From positions 1 to 8,011 of the forward strand of contig JAANXG010000087.1 in the NCBI GenBank assembly GCA_018263405.1: a stretch of DNA of 8,011 nucleotides, given 5' to 3'. The translations under genes and the position numbers were made by a program. Below are positions 1 through 6,046 of the stretch, in pieces. The notes beneath the pieces were generated by a model. That model saw nothing but the letters and a program-made list of their open reading frames with translations, was not told where the DNA came from and did no database searches. The DNA comes from Gammaproteobacteria bacterium. Its GTDB lineage: Bacteria > Pseudomonadota > Gammaproteobacteria > Arenicellales > JAANXG01. The stretch's first letter is position 1; each line of letters begins with the position of its first letter.

Positions 1-92
1 GGTCGGAAAAGCCCCTCGCCGGCGTTACGCTCGCTTGAATTGACCGGGCCAGTCCTGCGCTCGCGTGCCTTGGCGATCGGCTTTTCCGATCC
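1..92. repeat. Large imperfect palindrome (inverted repeat) at the left edge
   Basis: The left arm starts GGTCGGAAAAGCC at base 1. The right arm, read on the minus strand from base 92, starts GGATCGGAAAAGCC. The match continues with a few mismatches and small gaps through TCGCC and ACGC, giving arms of about 30 bases around a loop of about 20. This could be a small palindromic mobile element (MITE- or REP-like) or the inner end of a larger one, because the left side is cut by the window edge. Glycosyltransferase-like coding sequence resumes directly after its right arm. The arms are seen in the sequence; the mobile nature is inference. Confidence 0.55.
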
Positions 93-735
93 CGCTGAAC
101 GTGTGTGTATTTATGCCCAAGGGTACTTAGCATTAGAGATCAAAAAAGTGATCCGCACCGATACGTACGACGGATTTTATATTAATCGTCGCTTTATGTT
201 CATGGGAGACTGGATTCGTCATTGTGGTTACTACCCGAGTTGGAATTTGCGTCTCTTTCGCCATCAGTTGGGTCGCTACGAGATCCTGACAGAAACCGCG
301 GATACCGGATCAGGGGATAACGAAATTCATGAACACGTGCTCGTGGAAAGTAAAAAATGTCGTATAGGCTATTTGCGTCACGATATGCTTCATTACGCTT
401 ATCCATCCATAGATGTATGGATCGAGAAACATAATCGCTATTCGAATTGGGAAGCACGGATGTCTGTTAGTAAACGCAAGAAGTCAATTCGTGTTGATAC
501 GTCTCCCGTTGGAAAGCTGTTAAGTCGCAAACGCTGGCTCAAAAACCGGTCCGCATGGATGCCTTGTCGACCTTCGCTTCGATTTCTTTATCACTATGTG
601 TATAAACAAGGATTTCGAGATGGGTATCGCGGATTATTATTTTGCCGATTGTTAGCATATTACGAGTTCATGAGTATCGCCAAAACATACGAAATTCAAA
701 CAGTCAAAAAAGGGAATGGGTGCGCGAATAAGTGA
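1..735 (+). CDS. C-terminal part of a family 2 glycosyltransferase (partial, probably a broken gene)
   Basis: The C-terminal two thirds resemble WaaE/KdtX-like family 2 glycosyltransferases, which add sugars to lipopolysaccharide core or other surface glycans at the inner membrane. Recognisable blocks are LALEIKKV, DGFYINRR, WIRHCGYYPSWNLRLFRH, a later VDTSP, and a closing GFRDGYRGLLF and YYEFMSIAKTYE, typical of the family C-terminus. The nucleotide-sugar-binding N-terminal domain is not in the window. Where the family has its DADERV motif, this frame reads DPAERV just after the palindrome at 1-92, so the acidic motif is damaged. The frame is open from base 1 to the TGA at 733-735. A TTG at 40 could be called as a start, but nothing supports it as the real one. 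Base composition is clearly more A+T-rich than in pcnB to scpB, which suggests horizontal acquisition. Family assignment is fairly sure; activity is doubtful. Confidence 0.7.
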   Translation, partial: GRKSPSPALRSLELTGPVLRSRALAIGFSDPAERVCIYAQGYLALEIKKVIRTDTYDGFYINRRFMFMGDWIRHCGYYPSWNLRLFRHQLGRYEILTETADTGSGDNEIHEHVLVESKKCRIGYLRHDMLHYAYPSIDVWIEKHNRYSNWEARMSVSKRKKSIRVDTSPVGKLLSRKRWLKNRSAWMPCRPSLRFLYHYVYKQGFRDGYRGLLFCRLLAYYEFMSIAKTYEIQTVKKGNGCANK

Positions 736-985
736 GATAAGCGAATATATAGCCAAATAGTGGCTAGGCGATTGATCAATAAATCGAGCCATGATCCCGG
801 AGCACTAAGATGGCTACGCGGCGGAGCGAATTGTTGGACATCGTTCCCAAATAGCGGGACATGGCGGCCGTGTGAGGCAGCACCTGAACTTGATTAGCTC
901 GAAGATCGGCCTTATTTACTGGCAGGCTCCTGTGCGGATCCCATTGATCGCTTGGAGGTGGCGTCTGTGTTCTTGCCAGTGCGAA
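736..985. other. Gene-poor spacer between glycosyltransferase remnant and tRNA-Glu
   Basis: I see no supported gene in these 250 bases. A reading frame starting at 872 crosses into the antisense of the tRNA and looks spurious. Two structures stand out. The first is a perfect 6-bp stem with a 5-base loop, TAGCCA/TGGCTA at 750-766, just after the glycosyltransferase stop; it has no following T-run, so it is a poor intrinsic terminator. The second is a 7-bp inverted repeat, ACTGGCA at 918-924 and TGCCAGT at 974-980, lying directly downstream of the tRNA 3' end on the minus strand. This region is where an element inserted at the tRNA 3' end would lie, but no copy of the tRNA 3' end is repeated in it. 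Confidence 0.5.
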
Positions 986-1060
986 TGGCGCTCCCTAGGG
1001 GATTCGAACCCCTGTTACCGGCGTGAGAGGCCGGCGTCCTCACCACTAGACGAAGGGAGC
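986..1060 (-). tRNA. tRNA-Glu (anticodon CTC), CCA encoded
   Basis: Read on the minus strand from base 1060, the gene begins GCTCCCTTCGTCTAG and folds as a cloverleaf. The acceptor stem GCTCCCT/AGGGAGC pairs at all 7 positions. The anticodon stem CCGGC/GCCGG encloses the loop CTCTCAC, and the T arm is AGGGG-TTCGAAT-CCCCT. The discriminator is G, followed by an encoded CCA at 988-986. The D arm and overall sequence closely match the classical bacterial tRNA-Glu. The anticodon reads CTC, so it is the isoacceptor specific for GAG codons rather than the usual TTC form. It is transcribed away from pcnB, with a TATAAT box upstream at 1088-1083. Confidence 0.95.
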
Positions 1061-1090
1061 TTGTTTTTTGGAAAGTCATGGTATTATACG
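1061..1090 (+). promoter_or_regulatory. Possible pcnB promoter overlapping the tRNA promoter
   Basis: The bases GTATTATAC (1081-1089) are nearly symmetric, so the plus strand also reads a -10-like TATTAT at 1082-1087 or TATACG at 1085-1090. A partial -35, TTGTTT, lies at 1061-1066, giving spacers of 15 or 18 bases. This is the only promoter-like sequence I see between the tRNA and pcnB. If it is used, transcription would start near 1094, downstream of the ATG at 1078. It is weaker than the minus-strand box and needs transcript-end data. Confidence 0.35.
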
Positions 1091-2490
1091 AGGTGTATGA
1101 AAGAGACGAAACGCGGATTAACCGCGAGCGAGAGGGCATAAGGGAATTGGCGGCCACTAATAAGGTACAAATAATTCCGCCCACCGCACATCCAATACCT
1201 CCTTCGGCAGTCAGTCAGACGGCGGTTGAAGTCGTCAAGACCCTAACCCGGGCCGGGCACCAGGCGTACTTGGTCGGAGGGTGCGTCCGGGATCTGCTGC
1301 TTGGAAGGCAACCTAAAGATTTCGATGTGGCCACCGAGGCGCCGCCGGAACGGGTTCGTGAGCTGTTTCGCCGGTGCCGGCTGATCGGGCGTCGGTTCCG
1401 GCTCGCCCACGTGCGGATCGGCCGGGACGTCATTGACGTGGCAACATTCCGTGCGGCGCCGGGGCCGAGTGACGGGAGCGATCATGACGGTGCCCGGCGG
1501 TCCGTCACCGAAGCCGGACAGATTATGCGGGACAACGTCTACGGGACGATTGAAACCGACTCCTTGCGCCGGGACTTCAGCATCAACGCGTTGTTTTACG
1601 ACCCCATCGAGGAAACGGTGATCGACTACGTCGACGGCTTCCGCCATTTGGAGCGCCGGGAGTTGGTGTCCATCGGTAATCCATTCGAAAGATTCCGGGA
1701 AGATCCGGTGCGTATGCTGCGCGCCATCCGGTTTTCTGAATCCCTCGGCCTGTCCACCCCGGACGATATCCGCGACACGATTTCCGAGTTGGGCAACCTT
1801 CTGCACCATGTCCCGCCGGCGCGTATGTTTGACGAGGTTCTGAAATTGTTCCACAGCGGGCATGCCCAGGAGATACTCGCGAAACTGCGCTCGTTCGGCC
1901 TATTTCGTTTTCTATTCCCGTTCACCGAGGAATCCTTTGTCGACGATACTGTCAGCCTCGCGGAACTGGGCTCGCGCAATACCGATCAGCGAATTACGGA
2001 CGGCAAACCGGTAATCCCGGCTTTTCTTTTCGCCTGCATGCTATGGGAGCCCATGCGCGCGGATATCGACAAACTGGTGGAAAAGCGCGTGCCGTATCGC
2101 AAGGCATTGGTGACGGCCATGGACGATATATTGAGGGACCAGTCCCAATACGTTTCCATCCCTAAACGGATCGGTTTTGTGGTGAAGGATATCTGGTTAT
2201 TGCAGGATCGATTGGAGTACCGTTCTCACCGGAGCGTAACGGCGGCTCTGTCGCATAAGCGTTTTCGTGCGGCCTATGATTTCCTACTGTTGCGCGCTGA
2301 AGCCCACGAGGTTGCGAGGGAGCTCGCGGATTGGTGGACCCGGATACAGGAGGTCGAGCATCACGACCAGAATAAGATGATCAAAGCGATTAACATTCGC
2401 CCCCGCAACACCAGGAACGAAAAGAATATGCGCAACGGCAGGAATGGAAAAAATTCGCGGCGACGAAGAAAACGGGTACGCGCAGCTTGA
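1078..2490 (+). CDS. pcnB: Poly(A) polymerase I (PcnB)
   Basis: It adds poly(A) tails to RNA 3' ends, marking RNAs for decay by PNPase and the degradosome. Numbered from the ATG at 1078, the nucleotidyltransferase core shows LVGGCVRD (65-72), the metal-binding pair D81 and D83 in KDFDV, and the acidic D120 in IDVATFR. RRDFSIN lies at 164-170. LIGRRFRLAHV (102-112) is the signature separating bacterial poly(A) polymerases from CCA-adding enzymes. The RNA-binding helices and a very basic Arg/Lys tail (about 435-470) match E. coli PcnB end to end. The start is uncertain. The ATG at 1078 has a GGAAAG upstream but lies inside the tRNA-Glu promoter. Clear homology begins only near residue 29, so the in-frame TTG at 1147 is a good alternative. 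E. coli pcnB also uses a non-standard start. It is followed after 3 bases by yciO, so the two are probably co-translated. Confidence 0.93.
   Translation: MVLYEVYERDETRINREREGIRELAATNKVQIIPPTAHPIPPSAVSQTAVEVVKTLTRAGHQAYLVGGCVRDLLLGRQPKDFDVATEAPPERVRELFRRCRLIGRRFRLAHVRIGRDVIDVATFRAAPGPSDGSDHDGARRSVTEAGQIMRDNVYGTIETDSLRRDFSINALFYDPIEETVIDYVDGFRHLERRELVSIGNPFERFREDPVRMLRAIRFSESLGLSTPDDIRDTISELGNLLHHVPPARMFDEVLKLFHSGHAQEILAKLRSFGLFRFLFPFTEESFVDDTVSLAELGSRNTDQRITDGKPVIPAFLFACMLWEPMRADIDKLVEKRVPYRKALVTAMDDILRDQSQYVSIPKRIGFVVKDIWLLQDRLEYRSHRSVTAALSHKRFRAAYDFLLLRAEAHEVARELADWWTRIQEVEHHDQNKMIKAINIRPRNTRNEKNMRNGRNGKNSRRRRKRVRAA
1083..1088 (-). promoter_or_regulatory. Probable -10 box of the tRNA-Glu promoter
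   Basis: The minus strand reads a perfect TATAAT here, 22 bases upstream of the tRNA 5' end, so transcription would begin around 1075-1077 and leave a short leader. A -35 hexamer at the 17-base spacing is poor (TTTCGT, 1111-1106). The assignment rests on the perfect -10 box and its position. Confidence 0.6.
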
Positions 2491-2493
2491 ATC

Positions 2494-3120
2494 ATGGCCC
2501 AATATTTCGAGATTCATCCTCAAAATCCCCAAGGACGTCTCATCCATCAGGCTGCCGATACAGTAAGCAACGGAGGGGTCATCGCTTATCCGACGGATTC
2601 GAGCTACGCCCTCGGTTGTCATCTCGACGATAAGACGGCGGCGGAACGCATCCGCCGAATCCGCCGCGTGGGACCGGAGCACAACTTCACGCTGGTGGTG
2701 AAGGACTTATCCGAGATCGCGCAGTATGCCAAGGTCGAAAACGATCAATACCGCATGCTCAAATCATTAACGCCCGGCCCTTTCACTTTTATTCTGCCCG
2801 CCACCCGCGAGGTGCCGCGGCGCCTGCAACACCCAAAGCGCAATACCATCGGTATCCGCGTGCCGGATTACCCGATTGTCCTGGCGTTGCTGGAGCAGCT
2901 GCGGGAACCGCTGATGAGCTCCACGCTTATTCTGCCGGGGGAAGACATGCCGATGAGCGATCCGGAGAAAATCCGGGAGCGGCTGCAACATGATATCGAT
3001 CTCGTGATCGACGGAGGTCCTTGCGGCATGGACCCGACCTCGGTGATCGAGTGGACGGAGGATGTGCCGCGCATCGCCAGACAGGGCAGGGAGGATTCCC
3101 GCCTGGATTTTCTTCAATAA
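2494..3120 (+). CDS. yciO: YciO, Sua5/YciO/YrdC family protein
   Basis: This is a single-domain protein of 208 residues that aligns along its full length with E. coli YciO. Shared blocks are IHPQNPQ near the N-terminus, GGVIAYPTDSSYALGC (27-42), HNFTLVVKDLSE (63-74), TPGPFTFIL, KRNTIGIRVP and SDPEKIRERL. The family fold binds ATP, and its TsaC/Sua5 members make threonylcarbamoyl-AMP for the t6A modification of ANN-decoding tRNAs. YciO lacks parts of the TsaC signature and its physiological role is not settled, so I would not call it the cell's main t6A enzyme. The ATG lies 3 bases after the pcnB stop with only a weak ribosome-binding site, so coupling to pcnB is likely. It sits upstream of trpS, an association common in gammaproteobacteria. 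Confidence 0.92.
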   Translation: MAQYFEIHPQNPQGRLIHQAADTVSNGGVIAYPTDSSYALGCHLDDKTAAERIRRIRRVGPEHNFTLVVKDLSEIAQYAKVENDQYRMLKSLTPGPFTFILPATREVPRRLQHPKRNTIGIRVPDYPIVLALLEQLREPLMSSTLILPGEDMPMSDPEKIRERLQHDIDLVIDGGPCGMDPTSVIEWTEDVPRIARQGREDSRLDFLQ

Positions 3121-3121
3121 G

Positions 3122-3140
3122 CCCCTTCCTTGAAGAGGGA
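3122..3140 (+). repeat. Small hairpin just after yciO
   Basis: CCC-CTTC, loop CTT, GAAG-A-GGG forms a 7-bp stem with one bulged A, starting two bases after the yciO stop. No T-run follows, so it is unlikely to be an intrinsic terminator; it might stabilise the upstream mRNA. A similar pyrimidine/purine hairpin with a TTGA core occurs between trpS and scpA. Confidence 0.35.
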
Positions 3141-3160
3141 GAGATTATCTCACCGACGCT

Positions 3161-3165
3161 GAGGA
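3161..3165 (+). promoter_or_regulatory. Ribosome-binding site fixing the TTG start of trpS
   Basis: GAGGA lies 6 bases before the TTG at 3172. The next in-frame ATG (3214) falls inside the conserved SGMRPTG block, so it cannot be the start. The Shine-Dalgarno sequence and the homology together point to TTG. Confidence 0.75.
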
Positions 3166-3171
3166 TTTGAT

Positions 3172-4392
3172 TTGATTTCTCAAGCCGGCCAGCCGGAACG
3201 AGTGTTATCCGGAATGCGCCCCACGGGACGCCTGCATCTGGGTCATTACCACGGCGTGTTGAAAAATTGGGTCGAGCTACAGAACGAGTACGACTGTTTT
3301 TTCTTCGTGGCGGATTGGCACGCGCTCACTACGCACTACGAGGAAGAACACCTGGACATGGAAGACTACGTGCGGCAGATGGTGATCGACTGGCTGGCGG
3401 CGGGGGTGGATCCAAATCGGGCCACGCTGTTTATTCAGTCGAAGATTCTACAGCATGCCGAACTCCATGTACTGCTGTCCATGATCACCCCACTGGGTTG
3501 GCTGGAACGGGTGCCGAGTTTCAAGGACCAGCAGGCAATGCTCAAGGGAAAGGATCTGGCAACCCACGGATTTCTGGGCTACCCGCTGCTGCAGAGCGCC
3601 GATATCCTGATGTACCGTGCGGCCAAAGTGCCGGTCGGCGAAGACCAGGTGCCGCATGTCGAGCTGACCCGCGAAATCGCGCGCCGATTCAACTATCTGT
3701 ACGGGCGCGAAACGGGGTTCGAAGAGAAAGCCGAGAAAGCAGCCAAGAAGCTGGGCAAAAAGAGCGCGCGTCTGTACCGGCAATTGCGCACCGCCTATGT
3801 GGAGCAGGGCGATTACGAGGCGCTGGCGAAGGCTCGGGCGATCCTGCAGGAGAACAGCAACCTCGCCCTCGGCGAGAAGGAACGGCTGCTGGGTTACCTG
3901 GAAGGGGGCGGGCGCATTATCCTGCCCGAACCGGACGCGCTGCTGACCGAGGCGTCCCGTTTGCCCGGACTCGACGGGCGGAAGATGTCCAAATCCTACG
4001 GCAATGTAATCAACCTGCGGGACAACCCGAAACGCGTGGAGCAGGGCCTGCGGACCATGCCCACGGACCCGGCCCGCAAACGCCGCACGGATCCCGGCGA
4101 GCCGGAAAAATGTCCGGTGTGGGACCTGCATAAAGTGTATTCGGATGACGACACCAGGGCCTGGGTGTGCGCCGGGTGCCGCAGCGCCAAGTTCGGCTGC
4201 CTGGAGTGCAAGCAACCCGTCATCGATGCCATCCTGGTTGAACAGGAACAAATGGCGGAACGCGCCCGCGAATACACCGAGGACCCGACTCTGGTCAAAA
4301 ACATCATTTCCGACGGCTGTGAATACGCCCGGGACATGGCGGAGGAAACCATGGAAGACGTACGGGCGAGCATGGGGTTACACTATTCGTGA
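3172..4392 (+). CDS. trpS: Tryptophanyl-tRNA synthetase (TTG start)
   Basis: It charges tRNA-Trp with tryptophan in the cytoplasm. This class I enzyme shows its HIGH motif as HLGH (22-25) within SGMRPTGRLHLGHYHGVL, and KMSKS at 271-275. At 406 residues it is longer than the roughly 330-residue E. coli type. A charged helical insert of about 65 residues (184-249) lies between FNYLYGRE and LPEPDALL, as in Pseudomonas-type TrpRS. Four cysteines, C314, C336, C343 and C346, are spaced x21-x6-x2, with an extra C333. This closely resembles the [4Fe-4S] cluster motif described for Thermotoga maritima TrpRS, which binds near the anticodon. Translation starts at TTG after a good GAGGA. It lies 51 bases after yciO, and a terminator-like hairpin follows the stop. 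Identity is very secure; iron-sulfur binding is inferred from the motif. Confidence 0.96.
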   Translation: MISQAGQPERVLSGMRPTGRLHLGHYHGVLKNWVELQNEYDCFFFVADWHALTTHYEEEHLDMEDYVRQMVIDWLAAGVDPNRATLFIQSKILQHAELHVLLSMITPLGWLERVPSFKDQQAMLKGKDLATHGFLGYPLLQSADILMYRAAKVPVGEDQVPHVELTREIARRFNYLYGRETGFEEKAEKAAKKLGKKSARLYRQLRTAYVEQGDYEALAKARAILQENSNLALGEKERLLGYLEGGGRIILPEPDALLTEASRLPGLDGRKMSKSYGNVINLRDNPKRVEQGLRTMPTDPARKRRTDPGEPEKCPVWDLHKVYSDDDTRAWVCAGCRSAKFGCLECKQPVIDAILVEQEQMAERAREYTEDPTLVKNIISDGCEYARDMAEETMEDVRASMGLHYS

Positions 4393-4395
4393 CGT

Positions 4396-4431
4396 CTTGG
4401 TTCGCAGTTGCGAAACCGGGGCAAGTTTTTT
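4396..4431 (+). terminator. Likely intrinsic terminator or attenuator after trpS
   Basis: An outer stem CTTG/CAAG (4396-4399 with 4422-4425) encloses an inner stem GTTCGC/GCGAAAC with one bulged A, and six T residues follow at once (4426-4431). A five-base bulge (CGGGG) weakens the fold, so it may be only partly effective. Its place inside the trpS-scpA run suggests it lowers read-through into scpAB rather than ending the operon completely. Confidence 0.45.
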
Positions 4432-4436
4432 AAGCC

Positions 4437-4457
4437 TTCCCCCCTTGAGGGGAGAAA
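4437..4457 (+). repeat. Short hairpin upstream of scpA
   Basis: CCCC-TTGA-GGGG (4441-4452) is a perfect 4-bp stem, extended by TTC/GAA across one C/A mismatch. It lies just before the scpA ribosome-binding site and resembles the hairpin after yciO (3122-3140). It may be a dispersed intergenic repeat or affect scpA translation; neither is shown. Confidence 0.35.
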
Positions 4458-4460
4458 GTC

Positions 4461-4464
4461 GGAG
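4461..4464 (+). promoter_or_regulatory. Ribosome-binding site supporting the scpA start at 4474
   Basis: GGAG lies 9 bases before the ATG at 4474. The longer in-frame option at 4408 would run translation through the T-run and hairpin and give a non-conserved leader, so 4474 is preferred. Confidence 0.6.
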
Positions 4465-4473
4465 TACGTAACC

Positions 4474-5277
4474 ATGACCGACAACCAGGAATTGCAAACC
4501 GAAAGGGATCCCGGCTTGCGGGCTGTGGTCCGCGGCGAGGATTTCGTTCAGTGGCCCCGGGATCTGTATATCCCGCCGGATGCCCTGGAGGTCATTCTTG
4601 ATGCCTTCGAAGGACCGCTGGATCTGCTGCTGTACCTGATCCGCAAACAGAATCTCGATATTCTCGACATACCCGTCGCGCGGATTACCGGCCAGTACAT
4701 GGAATACGTGGAGCTAATGCAGGCGGCCAAGCTGGACCTGGCCGCGGAGTACCTGGTGATGGCGGCGATGTTGGCGGAGATCAAATCCCGGATGCTGTTG
4801 CCGCACCAGGAAGAAGAGGAGGACGAGGAGGACCCCCGCGCCGCGCTGGTGAAACGCCTGCGGGAATACGAGCGTTTCCGCGAGGCCGCGTACGAGCTGG
4901 AAGAGCGGCCACGCGTCGGGCGCGACGTGTTCGTGGCCTTCGCTAAGCACGCGGACCATGTTCCCGAGGAACAACTGCCGCAAGTGACCCTGGACGATCT
5001 GGCGGTGGCATTTCGGCACGTCGTCGAACGTGTCGACCATTTGAAGTCACTGAACATCACGCGCGAGGTCTTGTCCATGCGCGAGCGCATGACCATTGTC
5101 CTGAACACGCTACAGACGCAGGATTTTGTCCGCTTCGAGTCGTTGTTCGGCAAGCATGAAGGTCGCACGGGGTTGGTCGTCACGTTCGTCGCCATACTGG
5201 AGTTGATGAAGGACGAAATGATCGTCGCGGTGCAAAACGAGCCATTCGCGTCGCTGCATATACGAAGCGCGGCTTGA
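4474..5277 (+). CDS. scpA: Segregation and condensation protein A (kleisin ScpA)
   Basis: ScpA is the kleisin that bridges the two heads of the SMC dimer and, with ScpB, forms the condensin-like complex that organises and segregates the chromosome. Counted from the ATG at 4474 (267 residues), the N-terminal SMC-neck-binding region carries the hallmark FEGPLDLLL (45-53), followed by IRKQNLDILDIPVARIT and EYLVMAAMLAEIKSRMLLP (92-110). A strongly acidic linker (about 113-120) leads to a middle helical region. The C-terminal winged helix contains LNTLQTQDFVRFESLF and VVTFVAILELMKDEM and should bind the SMC head. The upstream in-frame ATG at 4408 would add 22 unconserved residues and is rejected. 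scpB starts 4 bases after the stop. Presence of scpAB implies the organism uses SMC rather than MukBEF. Confidence 0.93.
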   Translation: MTDNQELQTERDPGLRAVVRGEDFVQWPRDLYIPPDALEVILDAFEGPLDLLLYLIRKQNLDILDIPVARITGQYMEYVELMQAAKLDLAAEYLVMAAMLAEIKSRMLLPHQEEEEDEEDPRAALVKRLREYERFREAAYELEERPRVGRDVFVAFAKHADHVPEEQLPQVTLDDLAVAFRHVVERVDHLKSLNITREVLSMRERMTIVLNTLQTQDFVRFESLFGKHEGRTGLVVTFVAILELMKDEMIVAVQNEPFASLHIRSAA

Positions 5278-5281
5278 ACCG

Positions 5282-6046
5282 ATGAGCGAGGAAGAGTCGG
5301 AGCTCAAGAATATTGTCGAAGCGGCCTTGCTGGCTGCGGAAGAACCCTTGAGCATGACCGCCCTGGCGAGCCTGTTTCCCGAGGACGCAGCGCCGTTGCC
5401 GAGTCGGTTCCGCGACGTATTCCAACAGCTCGAACGGGATTACGAGGGCCGGGGCGTGGAGCTCAGGCGCGTCGGCAAAGGCTACCGCTTCCAGTCCTGC
5501 GAGAAGTACTCGCCCTGGCTGCGCAAGCTGAACGAGAACCGGCCGCCGCGCTACAGCCGCGCGTTTCTGGAAACGCTCGCCATCATTGCCTACCGCCAGC
5601 CTGTTACCCGGGGCGACATCGAAGAAATACGCGGCGTCAGTTTGAGCAGCGATATCATGCGGGGCCTGCTGGATCGCGGCTGGGTCAAGGAAGTGGGACA
5701 TCGAGACGTCCCCGGGCGTCCGGCCCTGTTGGGGACCACCCGAAAGTTTCTGGAATATTTCAACCTGAAAACGTTGAGCGAGCTGCCGCCATTGCTGGAA
5801 AGGCGCGAGGTCTCGGAAATCGCCCGTGAGTTGAACCTGCGTCTACCACTAGACGATGATATTGGCACGGCTGACCAAGGCGGTGAAGCCGAGGCCGAAC
5901 AAGATGTCCGGAATGGGAGCGATGAAGAACCATTGCAAACCACGCGGCAAGCGGTGGCCGATGAATCGGCAAGCCGCCACACGGCGCAGGTCATCCCCTT
6001 CGACGATGCGTTGACTTCGAAAGAGGGTGACGGAGAAGCTTCATAA
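5282..6046 (+). CDS. scpB: Segregation and condensation protein B (ScpB)
   Basis: ScpB dimerises and holds the ScpA linker in the SMC-ScpAB chromosome-segregation complex. The 254-residue protein has two winged-helix domains. The first covers about 5-80, opening with ELKNIVEAALLAAEEPLS. The second covers about 90-165, with IIAYRQPVTRGDIEEIRGV (101-119) and GRPALLGTT followed by KFLEYFNL (145-162). The tail after about 190 is acidic, low in conservation and probably disordered, as is usual in the family. The ATG lies 4 bases after scpA, a translationally coupled arrangement. Its last 20 bases overlap the start of the decayed rluB. The gene looks complete, and losing rluB should not affect its product. 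Confidence 0.94.
   Translation: MSEEESELKNIVEAALLAAEEPLSMTALASLFPEDAAPLPSRFRDVFQQLERDYEGRGVELRRVGKGYRFQSCEKYSPWLRKLNENRPPRYSRAFLETLAIIAYRQPVTRGDIEEIRGVSLSSDIMRGLLDRGWVKEVGHRDVPGRPALLGTTRKFLEYFNLKTLSELPPLLERREVSEIARELNLRLPLDDDIGTADQGGEAEAEQDVRNGSDEEPLQTTRQAVADESASRHTAQVIPFDDALTSKEGDGEAS

Noticed and set aside
750..766. Stem TAGCCA/TGGCTA as a terminator for the glycosyltransferase gene
   Set aside because: The short stem has no following T-run, so it does not meet the usual intrinsic terminator pattern.
810..854. Small 14-codon frame in the spacer left of the tRNA
   Set aside because: No convincing ribosome-binding site or conservation signal; too short to support.
872..1141. Plus-strand frame across the tRNA region
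   Set aside because: It reads through the antisense of tRNA-Glu, giving the familiar GDSNP-type false peptide, and has no support as a gene.
1243..1863. Minus-strand frame of 206 codons opposite pcnB
   Set aside because: Shadow of the pcnB codons; no motif or ribosome-binding site, and pcnB homology covers the whole stretch.
3267..4133. Second plus-strand frame of 288 codons inside trpS
   Set aside because: Its Arg/Gly/Ala-rich translation is typical of a shifted frame of GC-rich DNA, and the TrpRS motifs are in the other frame.
3448..4251. Long minus-strand open frame (267 codons) opposite trpS
   Set aside because: It lies wholly antisense to a clear trpS, has no recognisable motif, and long antisense frames are expected in GC-rich coding DNA.
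4408..4473. Upstream in-frame ATG as the scpA start
   Set aside because: It would translate the T-run and hairpin into an unconserved leader; the ATG at 4474 has a GGAG at suitable spacing.
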